Source of the DNA: an uncultured Collinsella sp.
Lineage (GTDB): Bacteria > Actinomycetota > Coriobacteriia > Coriobacteriales > Coriobacteriaceae
Length of the DNA: 22,064 nucleotides
Reading direction: 5' to 3'
NCBI GenBank assembly: GCA_902496775.1
Contig: CABVCF010000030.1
Span: 1 to 22,064 of the forward strand
Positions 1 through 7,296 of the stretch are shown in pieces. The first letter of the stretch is position 1; each line of letters begins with the position of its first letter. The notes under the pieces are model-generated. The model saw nothing but the letters and a program-made list of their open reading frames with translations. It had not been told where the DNA came from and ran no database searches. A program made the position numbers and the translations under genes.

Positions 1-80
1 GGCCCTTGCGGCGTAGTCGCTATTTATTCAGTCCAAGTTTCGGGGCGCAGTTCACTGTCCCCTTTGTGGTGGTTTTGCTG

Positions 81-710
81 CTAGATGGCAGGTAGGATGT
101 CGGTCAGGTTGTCGATGACAACGTCGGCGGCGGACTGGTCCAGGTTGACGCCTTCGTGCGGACGCAGTGCCAGGACGCGGGCGCCGGAGCGCTTGCCAGC
201 CTCGATCCCCAAAGGCGAATCCTCGATAACCAGGCACTCGGCAGGCTCCACCCCCAGCGCCTCCATGGCACGCAGGTAGATCTCGGGGTCGGGCTTAAAC
301 GCACTGCACTCGTGGCCGCTGATGGTGTAGTCCAGCACGTCAGCGATACCGGCAATCTCCACCAGCTCGTCGATCAGCTCGCGATAGGACGAGCTCGCGA
401 TGGCGCACTTCACGCCGCGCTCGTGCAGCTCACGCATCACCGGCTCCGCCTGCTCGTTGAGCAGCTCGGCATACGGAACGGGATGGTCCGGGCTATAAAC
501 CTGCTTGTACTCCACGCGCAGGCGCTCGCGCAGCTCAACATCGTCGGGCACCAGCGCCTTCCAAATGGCAGGCTCGTTAGACCCCGAAAGATCGGGAATC
601 TCGTCAAAGTGGAAGCCCTTCTCCTCCATAAACGCCACGCGGCGACGGTTGTAGAACCACTCGGTATCGACCAGCACGCCGTCCATGTCAAACAGCACTG
701 CCTTGATCAT
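81..710 (-). CDS. HAD-superfamily hydrolase (phosphatase / beta-phosphoglucomutase-like)
   Basis: A 209-residue HAD enzyme of the beta-phosphoglucomutase-like subgroup, which transfers or removes phosphate on small sugar phosphates in the cytosol. All four HAD motifs are visible: FDMDG with nucleophile D8 and acid/base D10, the ASSS motif near residue 106, the lysine of FKPDPE (K139) and VIEDSPLGIEAG with metal-binding E163/D164. The residue 16-80 region fits the helical cap. The ATG at 710 is chosen because GGGAGGAG lies just upstream; the reading frame is open further upstream but runs through a palindromic repeat. The gene follows the PTS/SIS operon on the same strand but is cut off from it by the terminator at 805-837, so it is probably expressed separately. 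Its substrate cannot be read from sequence; a role in the neighbouring sugar-phosphate pathway is only a suggestion from context. Confidence 0.9.
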   Translation of the reverse strand: MIKAVLFDMDGVLVDTEWFYNRRRVAFMEEKGFHFDEIPDLSGSNEPAIWKALVPDDVELRERLRVEYKQVYSPDHPVPYAELLNEQAEPVMRELHERGVKCAIASSSYRELIDELVEIAGIADVLDYTISGHECSAFKPDPEIYLRAMEALGVEPAECLVIEDSPLGIEAGKRSGARVLALRPHEGVNLDQSAADVVIDNLTDILPAI

Positions 711-724
711 ACGCATCTCCTCCC

Positions 725-759
725 ACCTGCCAAAAAGGGACAGGTTTATTTTGGTAGGT
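725..759. repeat. Short palindromic intergenic repeat, GGGACAGGT type
   Basis: The arms ACCTGCCAAAA and TTTTGGTAGGT pair with one mismatch around a 13-nt centre containing GGGACAGG. The 24-nt right part (736-759) recurs inverted at 8224-8247 with a single difference. The repeat lies between the terminator at 805-837 and the ribosome binding site of the HAD gene. Confidence 0.7.
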
Positions 760-804
760 TTTATCTGGGGTTTTATGGGGCGACGAACACGCCCTCCCCA
801 GAGC

Positions 805-837
805 AAAAAAGGGGACGGGGCGCAAACCCCATCCCCT
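805..837 (-). terminator. Rho-independent terminator of the PTS/SIS operon
   Basis: Read on the minus strand, an 11-bp stem with one mismatch (AGGGGATGGGG and CCCCGTCCCCT, 6-nt loop) is followed by six T residues. It starts 34 nt after the stop codon of the first SIS gene and separates that operon from the HAD gene. Confidence 0.88.
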
Positions 838-870
838 CTCAATCAACCCGTAAGGTCTACTTACTTGTGA

Positions 871-1854
871 TTAGTAGGAAAGCTTCCACATGTAGCGACG
901 CATGGTCAGCGGGTGCTGACGGGCCTCGGCGATCTGGTTGCCGTACTCGCGCATAACGGCGAGGTGCAGCAGCGGGTTGAAGTAGGTGATGACGCTCGCG
1001 GGCACGGCATCAGCCAGGCCGTAGTCCTTGGAGTCAATCAGAGCGACCTTGGCGCCCATGCGCTCAAGGAAGGTGAGGGCGCGGGCGTCCATCGGACGGG
1101 TGGCGCCATCGGACATGAAGAAGACGTAGGGCTTACCCTCGGTGGAAACCTCGAACGGGCCGTGGAAGTACTCACCGGTGTTGTAGGCGGCGGCGTCGAT
1201 CCACTGCATCTCGGTGAACAGGAAGGCGGCGTGAGAATAAGCCATCTTCTCGGAGGCACCGGAAGCCATGAAGTAGATCATCTTGTCGTCCTTGAAGTCC
1301 TCGGCGAACTTCTTGGCGAGCTTCTTGCAGTGCTGAGCGGCGTTCTCGCAGAGATCGAAGATGTTGGTGAGGCCGGTGATCATGTCCTCGTAGTGGTCAT
1401 AGCCCTCGGTCTGCTGAAGGATCTCGACAGCAAGAGCGATGGCATAGCCGGGCTTCTCGCACTTGGCAGCGTAGTTGGCGTGGAAGCCGTGAACGATGAC
1501 ATGGTCGGCGTCGACGGTCAGAGCGGAGCCAGCCTTGTTGGTGAGGGAGACGACCGGGCAGTTGTGCTTCTTGGCGGTCTTGTTGGCCTCGACGGTCTCG
1601 GGCGTGGAGCCACCGAGGGAGCAGGTGATCACGAAGGTATGCTCGTTGACCCAGGAGGGCGTGTCGTAGTTGAACTCGTTAGCGGTGAAGATCTGAACGT
1701 TCAGCTTGTCCGTGTTGTTGGCCAGGAAGTACTTGGCGGGGTAAAGGTCGGACATGGAAGCACCGCAGCCGACGAAAGCGACGCTGTGGATCTCGTGGTT
1801 GGACAGGACGTCAGCGACGATCTGCTTAGGGAGGTTAAGGTCGATCTCGTACAT
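871..1854 (-). CDS. SIS-domain sugar-phosphate deglycase, FrlB/GfrF-like (SIS1)
   Basis: A 327-residue double-SIS protein of the family that includes fructoselysine-6-phosphate deglycase (FrlB), the glucoselysine-system deglycases (GfrE/GfrF) and the isomerase half of GlmS. The predicted reaction is cleavage of a 6-phosphorylated Amadori compound into hexose 6-phosphate and a free amine. The first SIS domain begins with VAFVGCGAS near residue 25 and contains the CSLGGSTPET phosphate loop near residue 78. The second contains TGEYFHGPFE, where E228 and H231 occupy the likely catalytic positions. The ATG at 1854 is chosen because AAAGGA sits 9 nt upstream; an ATG three codons earlier abuts that site. 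It is the last gene of the EIIAB-EIIC-EIID-SIS1 order, 199 nt after EIID. It is paralogous to the SIS gene at 6304-7296 and both end in RRYMWKL-x-Y. Family assignment is firm; the exact substrate is inferred from context. Confidence 0.88.
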   Translation of the reverse strand: MYEIDLNLPKQIVADVLSNHEIHSVAFVGCGASMSDLYPAKYFLANNTDKLNVQIFTANEFNYDTPSWVNEHTFVITCSLGGSTPETVEANKTAKKHNCPVVSLTNKAGSALTVDADHVIVHGFHANYAAKCEKPGYAIALAVEILQQTEGYDHYEDMITGLTNIFDLCENAAQHCKKLAKKFAEDFKDDKMIYFMASGASEKMAYSHAAFLFTEMQWIDAAAYNTGEYFHGPFEVSTEGKPYVFFMSDGATRPMDARALTFLERMGAKVALIDSKDYGLADAVPASVITYFNPLLHLAVMREYGNQIAEARQHPLTMRRYMWKLSY

Positions 1855-1944
1855 CTGACACATTCCTTTCGATTTTTGCGGCGCCACATTGCCGGGCGCT
1901 CGCAGGGTTACCGTGGTTTGGACCGAGTCGCCGGCCCGTTGAGG

Positions 1945-1975
1945 ATGCGACAAGGGGACTGTCCCATTGTCGCAT
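1945..1975. repeat. 31-nt near-perfect palindrome with GGGACTGTCCC core
   Basis: ATGCGACAA and TTGTCGCAT form the outer arms and GGGAC/GTCCC the inner arms, giving 14 of 15 paired positions around one central base. It lies inside the operon between EIID and SIS1. It shares the GGGAC/GTCCC core with the repeats at 725, 6058 and 8224 but has different outer arms. Confidence 0.8.
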
Positions 1976-1988
1976 TTTGGGAATGGAA

Positions 1989-2019
1989 GCCTGCCTGGGG
2001 TATGGGATGCCAGGCAGGC
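1989..2019. other. Intra-operon hairpin between EIID and SIS1
   Basis: GCCTGCCTGG and CCAGGCAGGC form a perfect 10-bp stem with an 11-nt loop, beginning 35 nt after the EIID stop codon. A CCCCCGGGGG palindrome (2019-2028) touches its edge. On the minus strand it is followed only by TTCCATT, so it is a poor terminator. It could stabilise the upstream PTS mRNA or cause partial termination, lowering SIS1 relative to the transporter. Confidence 0.6.
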
Positions 2020-2053
2020 CCCCGGGGGAAAGCGGTTAGACGCTTGGTCGCGA

Positions 2054-2887
2054 CTAGGCCAGGATGCCGGCCGCGGAGAGGGCGATGCCGCCCACGATGG
2101 CGATCACGAGAAGCCAACCGGTGTTGATGTTCTTCTTGATGAGCCAGTACATAAGGCCGGTGAGGCCAAGGGAGATCATCTGGGGCATCATGCCGTCCAG
2201 GATGTCCTGGATAACGACGGTGCCCTCAGCGAACTGCAGCGGGGTGGTGGCGCCGATCAGCGTGGCGATCATGCCACCCACGGACATAAGACCCACGATG
2301 CCGCAGACATACATGAGCTTCTCCATGAGGTCGCCGCCCTGAAGCTTGCTCAGGTACTCGTGGCCGCCCTGATAGCCCATCTTGGCTGCGAACCAAGTGA
2401 TCAGCACAGAGGGGACGATGGAGATGAGCATGGCCAGAATCGGGCCCATGATGGAGCCCTGCTGAGCCAGCTGAACGCCCAGGCCAAAGGCGATAACGCG
2501 GATGGTGCCCTGGAAGAAGGAGTCACCGATGCCGGAAAGCGGGCCCATAAGAGAGGTCTTGACCGCGTTGATCGAATCGGGGTTGAAGTTCTCGGGATCC
2601 TTGGCGTACTCCTCCTCCATGGAGGCGGCGAGGCCTAGGATAAAGGCGCTCGTCTGCGGGGTGCAGTTGTAGAACGCCATGTGACGGTGGTAAGCCTCTT
2701 TCTTAGCAGCGAGCTGCTTGGGGTCGGACTCATCCGGATAGAGGCGATCGAGCGTGGGAACCATGCCGTAGAGGAAGCCCATGTTCATCTGACGCTCGTA
2801 GTTCCAAGAGGCCTGGATGGCCCAGGAGCGCCAGAAGAACTGGCTGACCTTCTTGTTCAGGGACACGTCCTTGGTTGCGGTTGCCAT
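2054..2887 (-). CDS. Mannose-family PTS membrane subunit EIID
   Basis: A 277-residue EIID subunit, the obligate partner of EIIC in mannose-family (Man/Lev/Gfr) phosphotransferase permeases. It has the family's cytosolic N-terminal part, with WRSWAIQASWNYERQMNMGF near residue 20 and a MGPLSGIGDSFFQGT segment near residue 114, followed by hydrophobic segments (about 138-160 and 186-210) and a C-terminal membrane helix ending at residue 277. Length is normal. The ATG at 2887 is chosen because AAGGAGG lies 8 nt upstream; that site overlaps the EIIC stop codon, leaving a 13-nt gap and implying coupled translation. It works with the EIIC and EIIAB genes just upstream; SIS1 follows after a structured spacer. 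Sugar specificity cannot be read from this subunit. Confidence 0.95.
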   Translation of the reverse strand: MATATKDVSLNKKVSQFFWRSWAIQASWNYERQMNMGFLYGMVPTLDRLYPDESDPKQLAAKKEAYHRHMAFYNCTPQTSAFILGLAASMEEEYAKDPENFNPDSINAVKTSLMGPLSGIGDSFFQGTIRVIAFGLGVQLAQQGSIMGPILAMLISIVPSVLITWFAAKMGYQGGHEYLSKLQGGDLMEKLMYVCGIVGLMSVGGMIATLIGATTPLQFAEGTVVIQDILDGMMPQMISLGLTGLMYWLIKKNINTGWLLVIAIVGGIALSAAGILA

Positions 2888-2900
2888 AGTGTGTTCCTCC

Positions 2901-3695
2901 TTAGTCTTCGTCGTCTTCGAGCGGATCGTAGTCGGAATCGACACCGGCGGCTGCATGGGAACCGTTGAACTTGAAGCCCATGAAGACGACAGCCAGGCAC
3001 ACACCGATCAGAGCGACCGCGATGACGGACAGGTTGAGGTAAGCGGCGAGCAGGAAACCGATGAACAGGAACGGAGTCATACCCTTCTTGATCATCATGG
3101 TGAGCAGCAGGGCCAAGCCGTAGGCGGTCATGATCTTGGTCGAAACGTTAAGACCAGTGGACAGCCACTCGGGAACCATGTTGACGATGGCCTGGACCAG
3201 GTCGGTGCCAACAAAGACGGCGAGGAAGATCGGCAGGAAGTACATGACGGCGTACAGACCGGAGCCGGCGCAGATGTGCATGCGGTAGGCGGTCTTGAAC
3301 TTTCCGTTATCGATCGCGCTATCTGCCACATGGGTGAGGGCGGCGATGATGGAACGGAACACGATGCCGAGGAGCTGACCCAGGACGGCGACCGGGATGG
3401 CGATCGTCATGGCGGTCTCGGCGGAAGCATCGGTCAGGCACGCAAAGGCAGCGGCCACGATGCCGCCCAGGACCATATCGGGCGGAACGGCGGCGCCGAC
3501 CTGCACCAGGCCCATGGACACGAGCTCGACGGCGGCACCGACGGCAAGGCCGGTGGGCACATCGCCCAGCAGCAGACCGACGAGCGTAGCGCCAACGAGG
3601 GGCTGCTCGAAGTTAAGACGACCGAGCAGGCGGGAGTCCCACATGCAGAACACGCCGACGAGGCCGACGAGCACCGCACTGATGAACGTATTCAT
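2901..3695 (-). CDS. Mannose-family PTS membrane subunit EIIC
   Basis: A 264-residue, strongly hydrophobic EIIC subunit that forms the substrate channel with EIID. Features typical of the family are the N-terminal LVGATLVGLLLGDVPTG stretch (about residues 33-50), a GAAVPPDMVLGGIVAAAFA stretch near residue 68 and multiple membrane helices, ending in an acidic tail (DSDYDPLEDDED). The ATG at 3695 follows AAAGGAGAAGGGT. A small hairpin with arms CAGGC and GCCTG (3713-3726) lies in the 36-nt gap after EIIAB and may tune translation or mRNA stability between the two genes. Confidence 0.95.
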   Translation of the reverse strand: MNTFISAVLVGLVGVFCMWDSRLLGRLNFEQPLVGATLVGLLLGDVPTGLAVGAAVELVSMGLVQVGAAVPPDMVLGGIVAAAFACLTDASAETAMTIAIPVAVLGQLLGIVFRSIIAALTHVADSAIDNGKFKTAYRMHICAGSGLYAVMYFLPIFLAVFVGTDLVQAIVNMVPEWLSTGLNVSTKIMTAYGLALLLTMMIKKGMTPFLFIGFLLAAYLNLSVIAVALIGVCLAVVFMGFKFNGSHAAAGVDSDYDPLEDDED

Positions 3696-3731
3696 ACCCT
3701 TCTCCTTTCAGTCAGGCAAAAGCCTGGTTGA

Positions 3732-4655
3732 TTACAGCTTGGCGTCGATGTCGACGCTCTGATACGTAGGGGTCTGCTGGACGTAGAGCTTGATGCCCAT
3801 GTCGAGCAGCTGGTTGACGTCGGCCTTCTGGTTGGCGTCGAGGAAGACGGAGCTGTCCTTGCCGCCGACCTGATCGGCACCGTCGTGGTTGGCGGTGGCG
3901 CCCAGGTTGATGGCGTCGAGCTTGTAGCCCTGGCAGAACTGCAGCATCTCGGCCGTGTTGCCAAAGACGAACATGACGCGCTCGCCGAGGGTGTTGAGCT
4001 TGTCCATCTTGGCGAGGGCACGCTCGACGGTAAAGACGTTCAGGCGCACGCCCTGGGGCTTGGCCAGCTTAAGAGCGCCCTTCTTGATGTCATCGTTGGC
4101 GGCAGCGTTGTCGACGACGATGATGCGCTCGGCCTGAACCTTGGTGGTCCAGGTAAAGACGACCTGGCCGTGCAGCAGACGGTAGTCAAGACGTGCGAGG
4201 ACGATCTTGGCGGGACCGGAGCTGTGACGAGACGCCTTAGCCTTCTTGGCGGGAGCCGCGGCAGCCTCGACCGGTGCGTTGGGGTTGGTCAGACCGGTGC
4301 GGGCCTCGTTGATGAGGGCCGCGAGCTCGGCGCCCTTGACGGGGACGGGGCTCATAGCGAGCGTCAATGCCAGCGGAATGTTGAAACCACTGACAACCGT
4401 GAACTTCGTGCCGTTCTTGGAAAGCTCGACCATGCTGTTGTTGACCGAGCTGCCGAGCATATCGGTCAGCACATAGACGGTGTCGTCCGCGTTGAACGTG
4501 GCGATCATGGCGTCCACCTTGTTGGTGATGGGCTCCTTGTCGTCACGAGCAAGCGACACGACGTGGACGTTCGACACGTCGCCGAGAACCATCTCGAGCG
4601 TGTCTTTGGCGCCTGCGGCCAGGCCGCCATGAGATGCGAGAATGATCTGATTCAT
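3732..4655 (-). CDS. Mannose-family PTS fused EIIAB subunit
   Basis: A 307-residue cytoplasmic phosphocarrier in A-then-B order, as in ManX. The EIIA domain (about 1-125) has LASHGGLA with phospho-accepting H9. An Ala/Pro/Lys-rich linker (about 127-148) joins it to the EIIB domain, which starts IVLARLDYRLLHGQV with phospho-accepting H162. Phosphate passes HPr to H9 to H162 to the incoming sugar at the EIIC/EIID channel. The ATG at 4655 follows AAAAGGAGGAGG. It is the first gene of the EIIAB-EIIC-EIID-SIS1 operon. A TATAAT box with a dyad (4672-4690) lies just upstream. The deglycase at the end of the operon suggests a glycated amine substrate such as fructoselysine or glucoselysine rather than mannose. 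Confidence 0.95.
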   Translation of the reverse strand: MNQIILASHGGLAAGAKDTLEMVLGDVSNVHVVSLARDDKEPITNKVDAMIATFNADDTVYVLTDMLGSSVNNSMVELSKNGTKFTVVSGFNIPLALTLAMSPVPVKGAELAALINEARTGLTNPNAPVEAAAAPAKKAKASRHSSGPAKIVLARLDYRLLHGQVVFTWTTKVQAERIIVVDNAAANDDIKKGALKLAKPQGVRLNVFTVERALAKMDKLNTLGERVMFVFGNTAEMLQFCQGYKLDAINLGATANHDGADQVGGKDSSVFLDANQKADVNQLLDMGIKLYVQQTPTYQSVDIDAKL

Positions 4656-4671
4656 CTTGCCTCCTCCTTTT

Positions 4672-4690
4672 CGTTATGGTCATTATAACG
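4672..4690 (-). promoter_or_regulatory. Probable promoter -10 and operator of the PTS operon
   Basis: On the minus strand the site reads CGTTATAATGACCATAACG: a TATAAT -10 box inside a dyad (CGTTAT, 7-nt spacer, ATAACG). It lies 17 nt upstream of the EIIAB start. No convincing -35 box is placed 17 nt upstream, which would suit an activated promoter. The core TATAAYGACYATAACG recurs upstream of the exporter gene (5961-5976), so a common regulator is likely; the GntR protein at 7502 is the obvious candidate. Confidence 0.6.
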
Positions 4691-4837
4691 TCTTATACGT
4701 TGCGGATATTGCTAATTAGTATAAAGACCGTTCGCGGATGAAAATCGACCGTTGACGGGTTTAACGCACTTGAAACGTTGGGGCTGGGTAGGTCGGCGCT
4801 GTCTTGGCGACGCCCGATCAGACGCCTCGCTCATCCT

Positions 4838-5920
4838 CTATCGCACGAAGTACCAGGGGCTTTCCTGCACGGTGGGCTCCAGCGCGATGCCGGTGCGTTC
4901 CTTAAACAGATCCATGTCCTGCGATTTCTCCGTCCACCACGCGTTGGGCTTAAAGGTCATGCTCTCAACGACATGACCGACAAACACACTGTTGCGCAGC
5001 TTGGAGAAGTCGGTGTTCATGATCAGGATGGACGCGAGCACCAGCACGATGCCCAGGACCTTGATCGCGCCGGCGGGCTCGGCGTAGATGCCAATGCCCA
5101 CCAGTACGGTGACGACCGTCTCGAAAGACATTACGACGGGAACTTTCGATGTCTCGAGCCCCATGGACAGACCCTGCATATATAAGATATAGGCCACGGC
5201 TGTGGGGATGAGTCCAAAGCCAAGGAACAGCAGCAGCAGCTGCGGCGACATTGCCGCGGCGACATCCGGCCACGGAGCCGCGATAGCTGCCATAACCGCA
5301 CCGCCAAAAACAAAGCCCCAAAACGTGACAGCCAGCGGGTGGACCGTCTTGGTTGCTATCCGGCTAAACACCGCGAGCGACGCACCACAAAGGCCTGCAA
5401 TCACGCCCGACGTGACGCCCCAAACCGAAAAATGAAAACCGGAAAGGTCGCCATTGGTCACCGCAAGCACGCAGCCAACGATGTTAAAGACAATGGCAAC
5501 GAGCTTGTTGGGGGTCACGTCCTCGCGATAAAGCACGCGGCCGAGCATGACGCCAAACACCGGCGAGGTGTAGAGCAGCACCGAGGCCGTGGACATGCCC
5601 ACCTCGCCCATGCACTCGTAATAGCAGGTGTTGGCGGCGGCCAAACCGACGATACCGACAAGCGCGCAGGGAACAAGCTCTTTAGGGCTTGCCTTGAACA
5701 GGGCCAGCGGGCCCTGAGCCACGGTAGACCCCTCACCCGGACGGCAGCCCATAAACATCAGGACCGGCGCCAAGATAAGCGCTCCGACCAACAAGCGAAA
5801 GGCAGCCATGCTCTGGGACGAAACGCCCATGGCCGAGATGCCGTTTACAAAGATTCCGATGCTGCCCCACATAAGCGCGGCGATCAGCACCAGCACATAG
5901 CCCAGATTGCTTTTCTTCAA
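4838..5920 (-). CDS. EamA/DMT-family transporter
   Basis: A 360-residue inner-membrane protein of the drug/metabolite transporter superfamily with two EamA repeats and about ten helices (starting YVLVLIAALMWGSIGIFVNG). It has a hydrophilic C-terminal tail of about 60 residues. Family members usually export amino acids or other small metabolites. The frame is open to a GTG at 5956, but a TTG at 5920 is preferred: GAGGAGG sits 5 nt upstream and the protein then begins directly before the first helix. It lies between SIS2 and the PTS operon on the same strand, after the SIS2 terminator, with its own promoter-like region sharing a motif with the PTS promoter. A role in exporting the amine or amino acid released by the deglycases fits the context but is inferred. 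Confidence 0.88.
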   Translation of the reverse strand: MKKSNLGYVLVLIAALMWGSIGIFVNGISAMGVSSQSMAAFRLLVGALILAPVLMFMGCRPGEGSTVAQGPLALFKASPKELVPCALVGIVGLAAANTCYYECMGEVGMSTASVLLYTSPVFGVMLGRVLYREDVTPNKLVAIVFNIVGCVLAVTNGDLSGFHFSVWGVTSGVIAGLCGASLAVFSRIATKTVHPLAVTFWGFVFGGAVMAAIAAPWPDVAAAMSPQLLLLFLGFGLIPTAVAYILYMQGLSMGLETSKVPVVMSFETVVTVLVGIGIYAEPAGAIKVLGIVLVLASILIMNTDFSKLRNSVFVGHVVESMTFKPNAWWTEKSQDMDLFKERTGIALEPTVQESPWYFVR

Positions 5921-5990
5921 CGCAGCCTCCTCGATATTGTTTCCAATATGTTTCACACTACGTTATAGTCGTTATATACATTTTTCAAGA
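5921..5990 (-). promoter_or_regulatory. Exporter promoter region with shared operator motif
   Basis: On the minus strand TTGAAA is followed after 15 nt by TATAAC. The segment 5961-5976 reads TATAACGACTATAACG and matches the PTS promoter motif TATAAYGACYATAACG at 4672-4687. A further small dyad, ATATTG-4-CAATAT (about 5936-5951), lies in the 5' leader before the ribosome binding site. Confidence 0.5.
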
Positions 5991-6057
5991 CACAAATCGG
6001 CGAACGAGGAAATGATTCCCAGGAGTGTCCCCAAGTGCCGGCACAAAAGCATACTCA

Positions 6058-6134
6058 TTGGGGACGTACTTAAATGACTAGTCGTTGGGGATGTTCCTGA
6101 ATGACTAGTCATTTAAGTACGTCCCCAACGACTA
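6058..6134. repeat. Long inverted repeat of the GGGGAC family with alternative pairing
   Basis: Positions 6058-6083 and 6103-6128 are perfect 26-bp inverted arms (TTGGGGACGTACTTAAATGA...) around a 19-nt spacer. A second, overlapping pairing exists: TAGTCGTTGGGG (6079-6090) pairs with CCCCAACGACTA (6123-6134), so two folds compete. No T-run follows, so it is not an ordinary terminator. The GGGGAC/GTCCCC element links it to the other palindromes in the window. Confidence 0.8.
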
Positions 6135-6189
6135 AGGCGCCGCTGGTTGAGCATAAGTCAGCGAGCGGGTCGCATTTGAGGCAAGGTGG

Positions 6190-6228
6190 TGTGAAACGAA
6201 AGGGCGCTGACCTTCTGGTCGCGCCCTT
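6190..6228 (-). terminator. Probable terminator of SIS2
   Basis: AAGGGCGC and GCGCCCTT (6200-6207 with 6221-6228) plus an inner GACC/GGTC helix and TTCT loop form a strong hairpin. On the minus strand it is followed by TCGTTTCA, a modest T-rich tail. It lies about 75 nt after the SIS2 stop and before the exporter promoter. Confidence 0.7.
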
Positions 6229-6276
6229 GAAGTTGAACGCCAGATTGTCCAAATGCGGCCCGCGCAGCGTCGAGCC

Positions 6277-6304
6277 GTTACGCCGTTCGGTAGAACGGCG
6301 TAAC
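6277..6304. other. Perfect 12-bp hairpin touching the SIS2 stop codon
   Basis: GTTACGCCGTTC and GAACGGCGTAAC form a perfect 12-bp stem with a 4-nt loop; the last base lies in the TAG stop codon of SIS2. There is no T-run, so it more likely protects the mRNA 3' end or acts together with the terminator at 6190-6228. Confidence 0.65.
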
Positions 6305-7296
6305 TAATACTCAAGCTTCCACATGTAGCGGCGCGTCATGTAGTCCTTGTGGGTGACGGCAGAGAGCGCACGCATGTACACGTTGTTGAGGATCGGCGCA
6401 AAGATCAGGTGGTTGAAGTACTCGCTCACGCTGTCCTTGATGTCGTTGAGGCCGAGCTCCTTGGCGTCGAGCTGATAGACGCGCTCGCCACCGTACTGGT
6501 TGACGAAGCGGATGCCGCGCTCATCGTTGCAGCGGCTGCGGCCGACGCTGATGAGCTGGAACAGCGAGGTACGCTTGTCCAGGATCTCGAAGGGGCCGTG
6601 GAAGAAGTCGCAGGTGTTGATGGTGCAGGAGTCGATCTGCAACATCTCCTGCACGTTGCAGATGCTAAAGACGTAGGCGGCACCAAAGAGCGGACCCTGA
6701 GCCATGACGTTGATGCAGGGCTTGTCGGCGTTCTGCTCGGCCCACTTGGCAGCAAGCGGACGAGTGTACTCGACGGCCTTGCGATAGATGGGGTCGACCA
6801 AGTCGAACGCGGCCATGGCGGTCTCGTACTCGGCATAGCCCTCGGTCTGCTGCGTAAGCTCCATGGCGATCATGGTCACGACGGCGGAGTTGGTGCGGCC
6901 CATGCAGGACTCGTCGACGGCCAGGCTGTCGTACTGGATCTTGTAGTCGCAGACCTCGGTGAGGCCGGACTCGTCAACATAGATGGCGATGGTGCTGGCG
7001 CCGTGGTCCTTGGCGACCTGGGCGGCAACGATGGTCTCCTTGGTGCCGCGCATGGACACGACGACGGCCAGGGTGTTCTCGTTGACGTAGGCCGGGGTGG
7101 CGTGCACGAACTCGTTGCTGGTGTAGCTGGAGCTCACGACCTGCGTGGCCTCGTGCTCCATAAAGTACTGGGCAGGATAGTTGCCGCCGTTGGATCCACC
7201 GGCACCAATCCACACGACGCGCTTGATGCCGCCCTTGTCTGCCTTGTCAGCCAAAACCTGGGAGACGACATCCTTAACCTGTTCCTGAGTAGTCAT
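6304..7296 (-). CDS. SIS-domain sugar-phosphate deglycase, GfrE/FrlB-like (SIS2)
   Basis: A 330-residue double-SIS protein paralogous to the one at 871-1854, sharing the family's HGPFE motif and the C-terminal RRYMWKLEY. The first SIS domain starts VVWIGAGGSNGGNYPAQYF near residue 27 with the phosphate loop VSMRGTKET near residue 80. In the second, the motif reads CDFFHGPFE: D230 takes the place of the glutamate in SIS1, with H233 conserved. This suggests a related but different substrate, as with the two deglycases of the gfr system (one for each positional or isomeric glycated lysine). The ATG at 7296 follows AAAGG at 10 nt. It is transcribed divergently from the GntR regulator and has its own terminator. 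An isomerase or deaminase role cannot be excluded. Confidence 0.85.
   Translation of the reverse strand: MTTQEQVKDVVSQVLADKADKGGIKRVVWIGAGGSNGGNYPAQYFMEHEATQVVSSSYTSNEFVHATPAYVNENTLAVVVSMRGTKETIVAAQVAKDHGASTIAIYVDESGLTEVCDYKIQYDSLAVDESCMGRTNSAVVTMIAMELTQQTEGYAEYETAMAAFDLVDPIYRKAVEYTRPLAAKWAEQNADKPCINVMAQGPLFGAAYVFSICNVQEMLQIDSCTINTCDFFHGPFEILDKRTSLFQLISVGRSRCNDERGIRFVNQYGGERVYQLDAKELGLNDIKDSVSEYFNHLIFAPILNNVYMRALSAVTHKDYMTRRYMWKLEY

Larger units (their letters stand above)
5991..6303. other. Non-coding spacer between exporter and SIS2
   Basis: No gene is supported here. From left to right it holds a GTCCCC next to a GTGCCGGCAC palindrome (6027-6044), the long inverted repeat at 6058-6134, the SIS2 terminator hairpin (6190-6228) and a perfect hairpin touching the SIS2 stop codon (6277-6304). 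The stretch 6135-6189 shows nothing notable. Confidence 0.6.

Noticed and set aside
1..80. Gene or terminator downstream of the HAD gene at the window edge
   Set aside because: Only GGGG/CCCC pairing and a GTCCCC are visible; too little sequence to call anything.
4678..4790. Terminator after the exporter gene and a consensus -35 for the PTS promoter
   Set aside because: No hairpin with a T-run and no TTGACA-like box at 16-18 nt from TATAAT could be placed.
6100..6307. Short plus-strand frame between the exporter and SIS2
   Set aside because: It starts inside the inverted repeat, has no ribosome binding site and overlaps two hairpins.
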